From the NCBI GenBank assembly GCA_002296525.1, contig DBIA01000021.1:434001-498000 (forward strand): a DNA stretch of 64,000 bases, given 5' to 3'. The stretch is from Candidatus Neomicrothrix sp. UBA814. Lineage in GTDB: Bacteria; Actinomycetota; Acidimicrobiia; Acidimicrobiales; Poriferisodalaceae. A model generated the notes under the pieces. The model had not been told where the DNA came from and did no database searches. It was given only the letters and a program-made list of their open reading frames with translations. Below are positions 44,498 to 53,906 of the stretch, piece by piece. The position numbers and the translations under genes are program-made. Within the stretch, counting starts at the first letter, position 1; every line of letters begins with the position of its first letter.

Positions 44498-47017
44498 TTA
44501 CTCCGAGGTCGAAGCGTCTTCGAGTTCAACTTCTCCAGGGTCGAACCCGTCCATTGACGTGAACACTATTTCGTCGGACTCTTCATCGGCATCAACGACT
44601 ACTATCTGACCGGCGTGGAATTCTTTGTACAGAATTCGTTCGGACAACGCGTCCTCTACATAGCGTTGAATGGCTCGTCGCAGCGGGCGAGCACCCAACG
44701 TCGGGTCGTATCCCTTCCGGGCAAGCCAATTTTTAGCCGAATCGGTGAGTTCAAGCCCCAGCCCCTGGGCTCGGAGTTGCTCTGAGGTCCTCGCAATCAT
44801 GAGGTCAACAATCTCAGTTACCTCATCCATGGATAGCTCGTGGAACACGATGGTGTCATCAACGCGGTTCAAGAACTCTGGTCGGAAATGTGCTTTGAGA
44901 GCATCATTTACTGTTTCTTTCATGCGTTCATAACTCATGGCTTCATCATTTTTCGTGAATCCCACGTTGGCCCTGCGAAGGTCTGCCGTTCCAAGGTTGG
45001 AGGTCATGATCAAAACCGTGTTTCGGAAGTCGACTGAGCGTCCCTGGGCGTCAGTTAATCGACCTTCTTCGAGGATTTGAAGAAGCGTGTTGAAGACATC
45101 AGGGTGAGCCTTTTCAACCTCGTCAAAAAGCACTACAGAGAACGGGCGGCGACGCACCGCTTCAGTGAGTTGGCCGCCTTCTTCATAACCGACATAACCG
45201 GGGGGAGATCCAACAAGTCGACTGACAGTGTGCTTCTCCATGTATTCCGACATGTCGAGACTGATGAGGGCGTCTTCGTCACCAAATAGAAATTCTGCAA
45301 GGGTTTTCGCGAGTTCGGTTTTCCCAACTCCCGAAGGACCAAGGAAGATAAATGAGCCACCTGGTCTTTTCGGATCCTTTAAGCCGGCGCGCGTCCTACG
45401 AATCGCTTGGCTGACGGCTGTTATTGCGTCTTCTTGTCCGATTACTCGCTTGTGGAGTTCGTCCTCCATCTTCAGCAACTTCTGAGTTTCCTCTTCCGTC
45501 AACTTGTAGACCGGAATTCCAGTCCAAATTGAGAGCACTTCGGCTATTGCCTCTTCATCTACTTCATCAAAAAGATCAACGCCTTCGGACTTGATTTGCT
45601 CCATCAACTCAGTCCGGCGATCGAGCAGATCTTTCTCCTCGTCGCGTAGAGAACCTGCCAACTCGAAATCTTGATCTTCGACGGCCTGTTTTTTCTTTTC
45701 TACAACTTCAGCAATCTTGTTTTCAATCTCTTTGTAGTCAGGCGGCGTCTCCATTCGCTTTATGCGAAGACGTGAACCTGCTTCGTCAATGAGGTCTATC
45801 GCTTTATCTGGCAAATGGCGGTCAGCTATGTAACGGTCGGCCAGATTGGCTGCTGCTACTAGAGCTTGGTCGGTAATAGTCACTCGATGGTGAGACTCAT
45901 ACCGGTCTCGTAGACCTTTGAGTATTTCAATGGTGTGGCTCAATGTTGGTTCTTCAACTCGTATGGGTTGGAACCTTCGTTCTAAAGCCGCGTCTTTTTC
46001 TAAATATTTTCGGTACTCCTCCAGGGTCGTGGCACCGATGGTCTGAAGCTCGCCCCGCGCAAGCATTGGCTTCAAAATGGATGCCGCATCAATCGCCCCT
46101 TCCGCTGCACCGGCACCGACCAGTGTGTGGAGCTCATCAATGAACAAAATAATGTCCCCGCGAGTTTTGATTTCCTTGAGTACTTTCTTAAGTCGTTCTT
46201 CGAAGTCACCGCGGTATCTCGATCCCGCTACCAGTGCACCTAAGTCAAGGGTGTATAACTGCTTGGCTCGCAACGTTTCTGGGACTTCACCGGCGACAAT
46301 CTTTTGTGCAAGCCCTTCAACAATGGCCGTTTTACCAACGCCAGGCTCGCCGATCAGAACTGGATTGTTCTTGGTTCGACGGGAAAGCACTTGCATAACC
46401 CGCTCGGCTTCTCGCATTCTTCCGATTACTGGGTCGAGTTCTTTGTCCCGAGCATTTTGAGTGAGATTTCGGCCAAATTGATCCAAAATCGCTGAGCCGC
46501 CCTGCGGTCCGTCCCCACGTTCCGCGGAGCCTCCCACAGTTTCTTTGCCAGGCTCAGAGCCTTCTCCCGAGGTTGACCCGCTGTATCCAGAGAGCAACTG
46601 AATGACTTGTTGACGCACTCGAGAGAGGTCGGCTCCTAGTTTCACCAAAACCTGAGCTGCGACACCTTCGCCTTCACGAATGAGACCCAAGAGAATGTGT
46701 TCCGTACCGATGTAGTTATGTCCTAACTGCAACGCTTCACGCAGAGACAGTTCAAGCACTTTCTTAGCGCGGGGAGTGAAAGGAATATGTCCACTCGGCG
46801 ACGATCCACCTTGACCAATTATCTCCTCTACTTGGCTTCGTACCGCTTCCAGAGAAATTCCCAATGATTCCAAAGCTTTAGCGGCGACACCTTCGCCTTC
46901 ATGAATCAACCCCAGAAGGATGTGCTCGGTGCCGATGTAATTGTGATTAAGAAGTCGCGCTTCCTCTTGGGCAAGCACAACAACTCGACGAGCTCGGTCA
47001 GTAAACCTTTCAAACAC
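44498..47017 (-). CDS. clpC: ATP-dependent Clp protease ATP-binding subunit ClpC
   Basis: This 839-residue AAA+ unfoldase starts at the GTG at 47017, giving a VFERFTDRARRVVVLAQEEARLLNHNYIGTEHILLGL N-terminus that matches ClpC, with a strong GGAGG site five bases upstream. A longer reading from 47323 adds 102 residues of unrelated sequence. It has two Clp-N repeats, AAA1 with Walker A GEPGVGKTAIVEGL, a UVR-type middle (DYKEIENKIAEVVEKKKQ), AAA2 with FLGPSGVGKTELAKTL and the SMDGFDPGEVELEDASTSE tail. It unfolds proteins for ClpP and is essential in mycobacteria. Confidence 0.96.
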   Translation of the reverse strand: MFERFTDRARRVVVLAQEEARLLNHNYIGTEHILLGLIHEGEGVAAKALESLGISLEAVRSQVEEIIGQGGSSPSGHIPFTPRAKKVLELSLREALQLGHNYIGTEHILLGLIREGEGVAAQVLVKLGADLSRVRQQVIQLLSGYSGSTSGEGSEPGKETVGGSAERGDGPQGGSAILDQFGRNLTQNARDKELDPVIGRMREAERVMQVLSRRTKNNPVLIGEPGVGKTAIVEGLAQKIVAGEVPETLRAKQLYTLDLGALVAGSRYRGDFEERLKKVLKEIKTRGDIILFIDELHTLVGAGAAEGAIDAASILKPMLARGELQTIGATTLEEYRKYLEKDAALERRFQPIRVEEPTLSHTIEILKGLRDRYESHHRVTITDQALVAAANLADRYIADRHLPDKAIDLIDEAGSRLRIKRMETPPDYKEIENKIAEVVEKKKQAVEDQDFELAGSLRDEEKDLLDRRTELMEQIKSEGVDLFDEVDEEAIAEVLSIWTGIPVYKLTEEETQKLLKMEDELHKRVIGQEDAITAVSQAIRRTRAGLKDPKRPGGSFIFLGPSGVGKTELAKTLAEFLFGDEDALISLDMSEYMEKHTVSRLVGSPPGYVGYEEGGQLTEAVRRRPFSVVLFDEVEKAHPDVFNTLLQILEEGRLTDAQGRSVDFRNTVLIMTSNLGTADLRRANVGFTKNDEAMSYERMKETVNDALKAHFRPEFLNRVDDTIVFHELSMDEVTEIVDLMIARTSEQLRAQGLGLELTDSAKNWLARKGYDPTLGARPLRRAIQRYVEDALSERILYKEFHAGQIVVVDADEESDEIVFTSMDGFDPGEVELEDASTSE

Positions 47018-47200
47018 TGAATCCTCCAGGAGGCAAGTGTGCCCACGACTCACGGGCGTGAGTGGAGTGTAACCGGGAGAAGGCCCCTGTCTCACGGCAC
47101 CTTTGAAGCAAAGTTCGATAAAAAGGAAAATTTCGGTGTTAAAGAGCAGGGTTTCGGCTGAGATGGGGTTGTCGTTTAGCTTTCCGGTTAGGTTTTCACT
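47018..47200. promoter_or_regulatory. Divergent region between clpC and the polyprenyl synthase
   Basis: This 183-base region contains promoters for both genes by position. It has one clear inverted repeat, ACTCAC/GTGAGT (47048-47053 with 47058-47063, 4-base loop), lying 31 bases upstream of the clpC GTG. It does not match the CtsR or ClgR consensus as I know them. No other gene is seen. Confidence 0.4.
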
Positions 47201-48187
47201 GTGGTTTCTCTTACCCCTCTCCAATATCGCACCGACGCGGCTGCTGATCTGAGTCGCGTTGAGCAGGCTTTGCGAGAGGCCGCGAAGACCGACGATGACT
47301 TTCTCACTGAAGTGGCCTCCCATCTAATCCCTGCGGGAGGGAAGCGACTGAGACCCGCCTTTCTCATTGCGTCTGCTTTGTCTTTGGATCCTGCGGGCAA
47401 CCAGCCCGAGAGGTTGACTGACGAGATGGTCCGAGGAGGAGTAGCAGTTGAGCTCGTCCATTTGGGTTCGCTGTATCACGATGATGTCATGGACGAAGCA
47501 GAAACTCGTAGGGGAATCGAAGCAGTAAACCACCGGTGGGGAAATCTCACTGCCATCCTCGCAGGTGACTTTCTACTCGCAAAAGCTTCAGAACTAGCAG
47601 CCTCGTTAGGAACGGAAGTCGCCGAATTGCTCGCGGCAACAATTGGCCGACTTTGCGAAGGTCAGGTTCGTGAGCTTCAGCTGATCTACGACATAACACG
47701 GAACGAAGAACAATACCTCCAGGCAATATCAGGAAAAACTGCGGAGTTGTACGCGACTTCATGTCGGATCGGCGGAATCGTTGGCGGCGCTGAGCGGGAC
47801 GTCATTAATCGCTTGACAGAGTTTGGCCACGCATACGGAATGGCCTTTCAGGTTGTCGATGACATCCTCGACCTTGTCGCCACTGATGAGGAACTTGGCA
47901 AACCCTCCGGTAACGACATCCGCGAGGGTGTCTATACCCTGCCCGTGATACGGATGATCGAGTCCGGCCACCCAGTGAAAGACTTACTCGGGGGTCCACT
48001 GGACGAGGAGACAAGAGACCAAGCTCGGGCTGCGATAGTAAATGGGCCAGAAATAGCATCCTCTATCGAAACCGCTCAAAATTTCGTGAATCGAGCGTTA
48101 TCAACGGTGGAAGACCTCCCCGCGACCCCAGGTGTGCAGGGCATGCGCGACGCCGCCACCAACTTGTTGTCAGCCTTGAACCGTTGA
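47201..48187 (+). CDS. All-trans polyprenyl diphosphate synthase
   Basis: This 328-residue isoprenyl synthase starts with GTG. It has the first Asp-rich motif in GSLYHDDVMDEAETRRG (D94, D95, D98), preceded by GGKRLRPAF (47-55), and the second in AFQVVDDILDLVA (about 218-230) with LGKPSGNDIREGVYTLP. Residues before the first motif (LVHLGSLYH) are of the medium/long-chain type, consistent with octa- to decaprenyl chains for menaquinone; exact length cannot be told. It is followed by folP on the same strand. Confidence 0.9.
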   Translation: MVSLTPLQYRTDAAADLSRVEQALREAAKTDDDFLTEVASHLIPAGGKRLRPAFLIASALSLDPAGNQPERLTDEMVRGGVAVELVHLGSLYHDDVMDEAETRRGIEAVNHRWGNLTAILAGDFLLAKASELAASLGTEVAELLAATIGRLCEGQVRELQLIYDITRNEEQYLQAISGKTAELYATSCRIGGIVGGAERDVINRLTEFGHAYGMAFQVVDDILDLVATDEELGKPSGNDIREGVYTLPVIRMIESGHPVKDLLGGPLDEETRDQARAAIVNGPEIASSIETAQNFVNRALSTVEDLPATPGVQGMRDAATNLLSALNR

Positions 48188-48209
48188 CCTGACTGGCGCG
48201 GAGATTCTG

Positions 48210-49070
48210 GTGTGGCCTATTAATCGCATCTACACGACACCAGAGTTCGATGCAGGACGTGGCAACGTGTGGCGTTGGGGCACCAAAACCCACATGATGG
48301 GGGTAATCAACGCTACCGACGATTCGTTTTCGGGCGACGGTATAGCCGGACAGGTGAACGAGGCAGTAACTCTGGCAAAAAGGTTTCAAGCCGACGGGGT
48401 AGACATCATTGACGTGGGCGGAGCATCATCTCGCCCTGGTGCTACCCCTACTCCAATATCAATTGAGAAGAGTCGCGTAGTCCCCATTGTTGAGGCGATC
48501 AGCTCAGAGGTTGATTTGCCAATCTCGATCGACACAACATGGGCGGAAGTCGCAGAAGCTGCTGTGGACGCTGGGGCCACTGTGGTCAACGACATTTCCG
48601 GGTTTTTAACTGATCCTGATCTTTCTTCGTTAGTCGCAGATCGGAATGTGGGCGTTGTATTAATGCACAACCAACGTGGTCGTGAATATCGCGATGTGAT
48701 TGGCGACATAGACGCTGGCTTCGCCACAAGCCTGTCCATATGCGCCTCTAGCAACGTTGACCTCTCTCAGGTAATTCTTGATCCAGGATTCGGTTTCGGC
48801 TGGTCCGTGGAACAGAATTTAGAAATTCTGCGCCGTCTTAACGAACTGACGTCTCAAGAGCTTCCATTGCTCATCGGAACTTCGAGAAAGTCATCGATCG
48901 GAACGGTGCTGGGCGCCAATGTCGAAGAGAGGCTATTTGGAACCGCTGCCACTGTGACCCACGCTATTTGCGCTGGTATTGACGTCGTCCGAGTTCACGA
49001 CAGTTCTCAAATGCGCGACGTCGTAAAAATGACGGACGCAATAGTGAGGCGTGAGGCGTCAGCTAGCTGA
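48210..49070 (+). CDS. folP: Dihydropteroate synthase
   Basis: This 286-residue TIM-barrel enzyme joins pABA to the pterin diphosphate, the sulfonamide target. Its signature is MGVINATDDSFSGDG (canonical MGILNVTPDSFSDGG) near 30-44, and DIIDVGGASSRPGATP near 70-85 (usual GGESTRPGA), with ISIDTTWAEVAEAA and LLIGTSRKSSIG later. The changes P-to-D and E-to-A in the loops are noteworthy but the catalytic Lys (SRKSS) is kept. It starts with GTG. It is not next to folB/folK, which are at 53.9-54.8 kb. Its 3' end overlaps the convergent 3-hydroxyacyl-CoA dehydrogenase by 12 bases. Confidence 0.88.
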   Translation: MWPINRIYTTPEFDAGRGNVWRWGTKTHMMGVINATDDSFSGDGIAGQVNEAVTLAKRFQADGVDIIDVGGASSRPGATPTPISIEKSRVVPIVEAISSEVDLPISIDTTWAEVAEAAVDAGATVVNDISGFLTDPDLSSLVADRNVGVVLMHNQRGREYRDVIGDIDAGFATSLSICASSNVDLSQVILDPGFGFGWSVEQNLEILRRLNELTSQELPLLIGTSRKSSIGTVLGANVEERLFGTAATVTHAICAGIDVVRVHDSSQMRDVVKMTDAIVRREASAS

Positions 49071-50354
49071 TTCCCCTAGCACGTGGTATTGACCGTCAGA
49101 CCCTAAGTACTCGGTGCCTTCGTTACGGTAGAAAGACTCGGCTCCGGCGTCCTCGAGCACCTGCAGCATTGACGGTACCTGAAGTCCCTCAGAGCGAATT
49201 CGATCAAGTATTCGTTGCGGACCCAAATGATCCAACATCTCGAATGGACCGTGGACCCAGTTGAACCCCCACCTTATTGCGTTATCGATGTTCACCACAT
49301 CGTCGGCAATTTCTGGAATTAACCCAGCCGCATATGACAATGTTCCCCCAAATACTTGCCAGGCAAGCTCTCCTTCTAGAGAGTCGTGAAACATTACGTC
49401 TCCGAGTTCAGTTGGTATCGCTCCTAGATTCGCGGCATCTGCAGGTCGCCAAGCTTCATCAAGGAGATCAAAGCTTTCTTTAATTCTTTCACCATCCGGA
49501 GATTTCGTCTGCCGGTAGAAGCCGCCTCCAACTTTTCTTCCCAGTTGTCCACTGTCATGCATCCGCTGTTCGGTAGGCGGAAAACTGGTGTATCGGTGAC
49601 CGATATCAGCTTCAGGCAAGTTAACCGAGAGGTTTTTACCAACTAGCTCCATCACGTCTAAACCAATTAGATCGATGAGGCCATAGAGACCTGTCGGTGG
49701 AAGCCCAACGGGGGCAGCAAGAACAGCATCAATCGTTTCTTGTTTCATGCCCTCTTGAAGGAAGGATTTTGCTAGATGTAGGCCCGACAACATAAAGAAG
49801 CAGCCAATGCGGTTACCAATAAAATTAACGGTGTCTTTTGCATGAACGACTCCCTTGCCTAGCCGTTCAGCCCCGAATTGAGCGAAGGCAGCAATTACTT
49901 CTGGATCGGTGTCCTCTCCTGGGACAAGTTCGAACAATCGCATAACTCGGACGGGGTTAAAGAAATGGGTAATGGCGACATCGGAACGAAATCGTTCGCC
50001 CATCCCCTCCGAGATCTGTCTCAGGGGAATGCCTGAAGTATTAGAAGAAATAACTGATCCGTCTTTTCGAATTTCTTCTAGCTGGGCAAACAGATTTTTT
50101 TTAATTTCGAGGTCTTCAACTATCGCTTCGCAAACCCAGTCGTACTCGCTGACGGCTTGCAGATCTGCCTCAACTGTGCCCGTAGTCACAAGGTGACGCG
50201 CCTCGTCGTCGACTTGCTGCAATGCAGCGTCCACCGTTTCGGGGTTTGTGTCGAGAATCAAGACTCGGCAGCCAGCTGACGCGCTCGCGGCCGCAATGCC
50301 GGCCCCCATTGTTCCAGCACCAATGACCGCTACAGATTCAATTGATCGACTCAC
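49059..50354 (-). CDS. 3-hydroxyacyl-CoA dehydrogenase, NAD-binding
   Basis: This 431-residue enzyme of beta-oxidation has the NAD motif AVIGAGTMGAGIAAASASAG (about 8-27), the conserved SSNTSGIPLRQISEG and ITHFFNPVRVMRLFE segments (about 100-165) and a C-terminal domain. A further region (about 330-420, with INWGFNWVHGPFEML-like sequence) resembles a second, partial C-terminal domain, as in long monofunctional forms. It is followed by no hydratase domain, so it is not the full trifunctional protein. It is adjacent to an acyl-CoA dehydrogenase on the same strand. Confidence 0.9.
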   Translation of the reverse strand: MSRSIESVAVIGAGTMGAGIAAASASAGCRVLILDTNPETVDAALQQVDDEARHLVTTGTVEADLQAVSEYDWVCEAIVEDLEIKKNLFAQLEEIRKDGSVISSNTSGIPLRQISEGMGERFRSDVAITHFFNPVRVMRLFELVPGEDTDPEVIAAFAQFGAERLGKGVVHAKDTVNFIGNRIGCFFMLSGLHLAKSFLQEGMKQETIDAVLAAPVGLPPTGLYGLIDLIGLDVMELVGKNLSVNLPEADIGHRYTSFPPTEQRMHDSGQLGRKVGGGFYRQTKSPDGERIKESFDLLDEAWRPADAANLGAIPTELGDVMFHDSLEGELAWQVFGGTLSYAAGLIPEIADDVVNIDNAIRWGFNWVHGPFEMLDHLGPQRILDRIRSEGLQVPSMLQVLEDAGAESFYRNEGTEYLGSDGQYHVLGESAS

Positions 50355-50402
50355 CTAATGCTCCTTAAATTATTCCTCTAGTCAACTCAAATAGCCGGGG
50401 AA

Positions 50403-51554
50403 CTATCGACCTGTGATTTGACGTCCGATGATTTCTTTCATGATTTCTGTCGTGCCTCCGTAAATCGTCTGGACCCTTGCATCCGCGTAGGCCCTGGCAA
50501 TCGGAAATTCATTCATGAATCCGTACCCACCGAAGAGTTGGAGGCACCGAGTAATGGTTCGAAGCTGCATTTCGGTACACCACCATTTGGCTTCTGCTGC
50601 ATCTTCGGCCGTGAGATCTCCCTCGTTGAGCGCCTGAATTTGACGATCTATGAAGACCCAGGCCAAATCGAGCTCTGTTTTCATCTCGGCTAACTCAAAG
50701 CGAGTGTTCTGAAAAGACGAGACCTTCTGGCCGAATGCCTCTCGTTCAGTGACATATTCAACAGTCCAGTTGAAAGCCGCTTGAGCAGAAGCTGTTCCAG
50801 TGATCGCTATCGATAGTCGCTCTTGAGGGAGGTTGTTAACCAAATTCAAGAAGCCTGCACCTTCACCGCCAAGCACGTTTTCTTCTGGAACGTACAAATC
50901 GTTGAAAAATAACTCTGCTGTGTCCTGGCTTTTCATTCCCAGCTTGTCCAGATTCCGCCCTCTTTCAAATCCCTCCATGCCGTCTTCTACGACAATTAGA
51001 GACATACCTTTGTGTTTTTCTGTGGGGTCGGTTTTGACCGCTGTGATCACCAGGTCACTATTAATTCCGTTTGTAATAAAGGTTTTAGATCCGTTGATCA
51101 CGAAACCGCTACCTTCTCTTATTGCTGTCGTTCCCATAGACGCAAGATCTGAACCGATGGCGGGCTCAGTCATGGCTATGGCACTCATGAGGCTCCCGTC
51201 AACGAGACCTGGCATCCACCGGTCAGCTTGTTCCTCGTTGCAGTAGTTAATGAAGTAGGGCAGGCAGACGTCATTGTGCAAGGTGATGCACATTCCCGAA
51301 CCGACGACACCAGCGAGTTGAATTTCTTCGTTGATTATCGAGTTGTAGCGAAAGTCTTCGACCCCGCCCCCGCCGTATGCCTCTGGTACCGCCATACCCA
51401 AAAAGCCGTGCGAGCCAGCTTTTTGAAACATTTCCTTGTCAACTTTTCCATCGTGTTCCCACTTTTCGTGATTAGGAACAATTTCCTTGTCAACAAACGA
51501 ACGGACTGATTCACGAAACATGTCGTGTTCTTCGTCGAAAATGATGCGTTGCAT
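50403..51554 (-). CDS. Acyl-CoA dehydrogenase
   Basis: This 383-residue flavoenzyme of usual length has AMTEPAIGSDLASMGTTA (about 150-168), FITNGINSDLVI, QERLSIAITGTASAQAAFNWT (about 245-265) and the C-terminal LQLFGGYGFMNEFPIARAYADARVQTIYGGTTEIMKEII with the catalytic Glu region (YGGTTE). It belongs to the short/medium-chain group. It is the first gene of a two-gene unit with the 3-hydroxyacyl-CoA dehydrogenase downstream. Confidence 0.94.
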   Translation of the reverse strand: MQRIIFDEEHDMFRESVRSFVDKEIVPNHEKWEHDGKVDKEMFQKAGSHGFLGMAVPEAYGGGGVEDFRYNSIINEEIQLAGVVGSGMCITLHNDVCLPYFINYCNEEQADRWMPGLVDGSLMSAIAMTEPAIGSDLASMGTTAIREGSGFVINGSKTFITNGINSDLVITAVKTDPTEKHKGMSLIVVEDGMEGFERGRNLDKLGMKSQDTAELFFNDLYVPEENVLGGEGAGFLNLVNNLPQERLSIAITGTASAQAAFNWTVEYVTEREAFGQKVSSFQNTRFELAEMKTELDLAWVFIDRQIQALNEGDLTAEDAAEAKWWCTEMQLRTITRCLQLFGGYGFMNEFPIARAYADARVQTIYGGTTEIMKEIIGRQITGR

Positions 51555-51617
51555 GCCCTGACCGTACCGGGTAACAGCACCTGTCTGCGAGGTGACTTAG
51601 CGAGGTAGCGTGCGGGA

Positions 51618-52277
51618 ATGAGTTCCTGGGATGCAGTAGCCAAAGTCGCCAAAGCAACACGTCGCCTTAATAAAGCTATTTCGGGTCGCCGTTTGCCCGA
51701 TAAGGATTTGGAAGAAATAGCTGTTGCCATCGAGTCGCTTGCGTTGCGGTTCGATTCTGGCTCTCAAAGAAACAAGCTCGATGACATGCTGACGCGGCCG
51801 CACCTAGCCGCTATTTATGCCGGTCAATACACGCCTCTCGAACTCGAAGACGGTGATCCGATTGAGTTTGATCCTTTTTCAGTAGCTGGGGGCGAATATC
51901 ATCCGGCAGCAATTGGGCTCTCATTCTTTAAAGAGTCTGATGAAAGTGTGATTGGTAAAGGAACTATCGATCCTATGTTCGCCGGTCCCCCAGAGCGAGT
52001 GCACGGGGGCGTTCAAGCTCTAATCATTGACGAAGTGATGGGAGCGTTAAATCGAATGCGGGGCCGACAGGCCTATACCGCGTATCTCAAGGTCAACTAC
52101 AAGGGTCCTGCGCCGTTGGGAGAGCCGGTGACCTTTAGAGCCTGGGTTGATCATATCGATGGCCGGAAAATCACCTTAATGGGAACCGGGGACGGCCCTG
52201 ATGGTCGTTTCATGGAGGCTGAAGGGTTGTTTATTCAGCGCGAGGATCAACCTGCAGGCTCTGAGCCCACTCCGTAA
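51618..52277 (+). CDS. PaaI-family (hotdog-fold) acyl-CoA thioesterase
   Basis: This 219-residue protein has an N-terminal helical extension (about 1-60) and a hotdog domain. It carries the characteristic GPPERVHGGVQALIIDEVMGALNRMRG (about 116-142), whose His-Gly-Gly and D/E near the helix are catalytic in the 4HBT/PaaI group, and YLKVNYKGPAPLGEPVTFRAWVDHIDGRKI. It probably hydrolyses a CoA thioester; the chain is unknown. It is divergent from the acyl-CoA dehydrogenase, so a link to fatty-acid breakdown is likely. Confidence 0.85.
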   Translation: MSSWDAVAKVAKATRRLNKAISGRRLPDKDLEEIAVAIESLALRFDSGSQRNKLDDMLTRPHLAAIYAGQYTPLELEDGDPIEFDPFSVAGGEYHPAAIGLSFFKESDESVIGKGTIDPMFAGPPERVHGGVQALIIDEVMGALNRMRGRQAYTAYLKVNYKGPAPLGEPVTFRAWVDHIDGRKITLMGTGDGPDGRFMEAEGLFIQREDQPAGSEPTP

Positions 52278-52299
52278 ACATATCGCTGAGTCACACTAG

Positions 52300-53706
52300 T
52301 TAGTTCTGTTCCGGTCGTAGGGTCGGGAACAGAACAACGTCTCTAATACTCGTGGCACCCGTCAAAAGCATTGCTAGACGATCCATTCCAATACCCACGC
52401 CACCCGTGGGTGGAAGGCCATACTCAAGGGCACGCAAATAATCTTCGTCAACCAACATCGCCTCGTCGTCGCCGCTGGCGTTTTGCGCTGCTTGCTCTTC
52501 AAACCGGAGCCGTTGTTGTTCAGGGTCAATCAATTCGCTGAATCCGTTGCACAATTCTCGTCCAGCAAGAATCGCCTCGAAACGTTCGGTCATTCCGGCT
52601 TCTGATCGATGCTCTCGTGATAATGGTGACACTTCGACCGGGTAGTCAGTGACATATACCGGCCCCCAAAGCAAGCTCTCTGTTGTCTTTTCGTAGATTT
52701 CGAGAATTAACTTTCCGGGGCCGTAGGAATCTTTTACCGGAACTTCGTGGTCTGCTGCGACAGCCCGTAGTTCATCGATGGGTGTGTCAAGTGAAAGAGT
52801 TGTTCCGATTGCTTCCTCAATCAATTCAACCATTGTTGCCCGACGCCACGGTCGGGCAACATCTAGTTCTCGTTCATCAATTTTCAAAATTGTGGAGCCA
52901 GTGAGTTCAACCGCTAAGTACTCCACGAGTTCCTCAACCAGCTGCATTATGTCTTCGTAATCGGCATAGGCCTCGTAAAGTTCAAGCATCGTGAACTCTG
53001 GGTTGTGGCGAGTAGAGACTCCCTCGTTGCGAAAAACTCGCCCTATTTCAAATACTTTTTCAAATCCGGCCACAGTCAATCGTTTGAGATACAACTCAGG
53101 TGCAACCCTCAAATAAAGGTCGAGGTCTAAGGCATTGTGGTGTGTGGTGAAGGGTCTGGCATTAGCCCCTCCAGGTATCGGATGGAATATTGGAGTTTCA
53201 ACTTCTATTGCGCCCCGAGTTTCCAGGAAGGAACGGGTCAGGGACATCATTTTGCTTCGTACCTTGAAGACGTTTCTAGCTTCAGGCGACACCCACAAGT
53301 CGACGTACCGTTGCCGATAACGCGTATCGGTGTCACTAATTCCGTGCCATTTGTCGGGGAACGGTCGACGGGCTTCGGCCAGACAAGTCCACGAGTCGAC
53401 ACGAACGCTGAGTTCACCGCGACGGGTCGTCATCACAATCCCCGTTACGCCAATCCAATCACCTAGGTTTAAGTCACAAAACTGGTCAAACTTTTCGGTT
53501 GTCTTGGACGGCGCAAAAAGTTGGATGCGTCCGGAACCATCATCCAATGTGCCAAAGGCTAATTTCCCTTGAACCCTGCGCAACATGAGCCTTCCGGCAA
53601 TTGTCACAACGTCATCAGTTTCAGTAGCCGGATCGAGATCGGCATAATTCGCTATGAGCTTTTCTACCCGTGTGTCGGGGTCGAATCTGTAGGGAATTTC
53701 TGCCAT
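52300..53706 (-). CDS. lysS: Lysyl-tRNA synthetase (class II)
   Basis: This 468-residue synthetase has the OB-fold anticodon-binding N-terminus (GRLMLRRVQGKLAFGTLDDGSGRIQLF, about 37-63). Class II motif 2 is VFEIGRVFRNEGVSTRHNPEFTMLE (about 219-243) and motif 3 is GLPPTGGVGIGMDRLAMLLTG near the C-terminus. It is slightly short (often about 500). A hairpin with arms CATAAC/GTTATG (53751-53756 and 53765-53770) lies 45 bases upstream; no T-box sequence was recognised. Confidence 0.96.
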   Translation of the reverse strand: MAEIPYRFDPDTRVEKLIANYADLDPATETDDVVTIAGRLMLRRVQGKLAFGTLDDGSGRIQLFAPSKTTEKFDQFCDLNLGDWIGVTGIVMTTRRGELSVRVDSWTCLAEARRPFPDKWHGISDTDTRYRQRYVDLWVSPEARNVFKVRSKMMSLTRSFLETRGAIEVETPIFHPIPGGANARPFTTHHNALDLDLYLRVAPELYLKRLTVAGFEKVFEIGRVFRNEGVSTRHNPEFTMLELYEAYADYEDIMQLVEELVEYLAVELTGSTILKIDERELDVARPWRRATMVELIEEAIGTTLSLDTPIDELRAVAADHEVPVKDSYGPGKLILEIYEKTTESLLWGPVYVTDYPVEVSPLSREHRSEAGMTERFEAILAGRELCNGFSELIDPEQQRLRFEEQAAQNASGDDEAMLVDEDYLRALEYGLPPTGGVGIGMDRLAMLLTGATSIRDVVLFPTLRPEQN

Positions 53707-53906
53707 GTCTCCTCAACGAGGTCGAGTGTTCGAAGCCGTTCCGAATTTCACATAACGGTCTTTAGTTATGGTGCTTGATGAATCATTCCATTGGTGCGAC
53801 CACTAAGGAAATAAATAGAGCCACTCCGAAAGTGTGGCACCTCATTGGCTGTTTCCAGCGCGTCTTTTCGAACTTTCAACGTCGCTGATGACTATCGCGT
53901 GAAGCG
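53707..53906. other. Intergenic region between lysS and folK
   Basis: This stretch of 200 bases has no supported gene. It contains a perfect 6-bp inverted repeat CATAAC/GTTATG (53751-53770) and an imperfect stem near GCCAC/GTGGC (about 53820-53840). It probably holds the lysS promoter and the end of the folK unit. Confidence 0.4.

Noticed and set aside
47018..47323. N-terminal extension of clpC by 102 residues
   Set aside because: The ClpC N-terminus VFERFTDRARRVV starts at a GTG with a strong GGAGG site; the extra part overlaps the divergent polyprenyl synthase and resembles nothing in the family.
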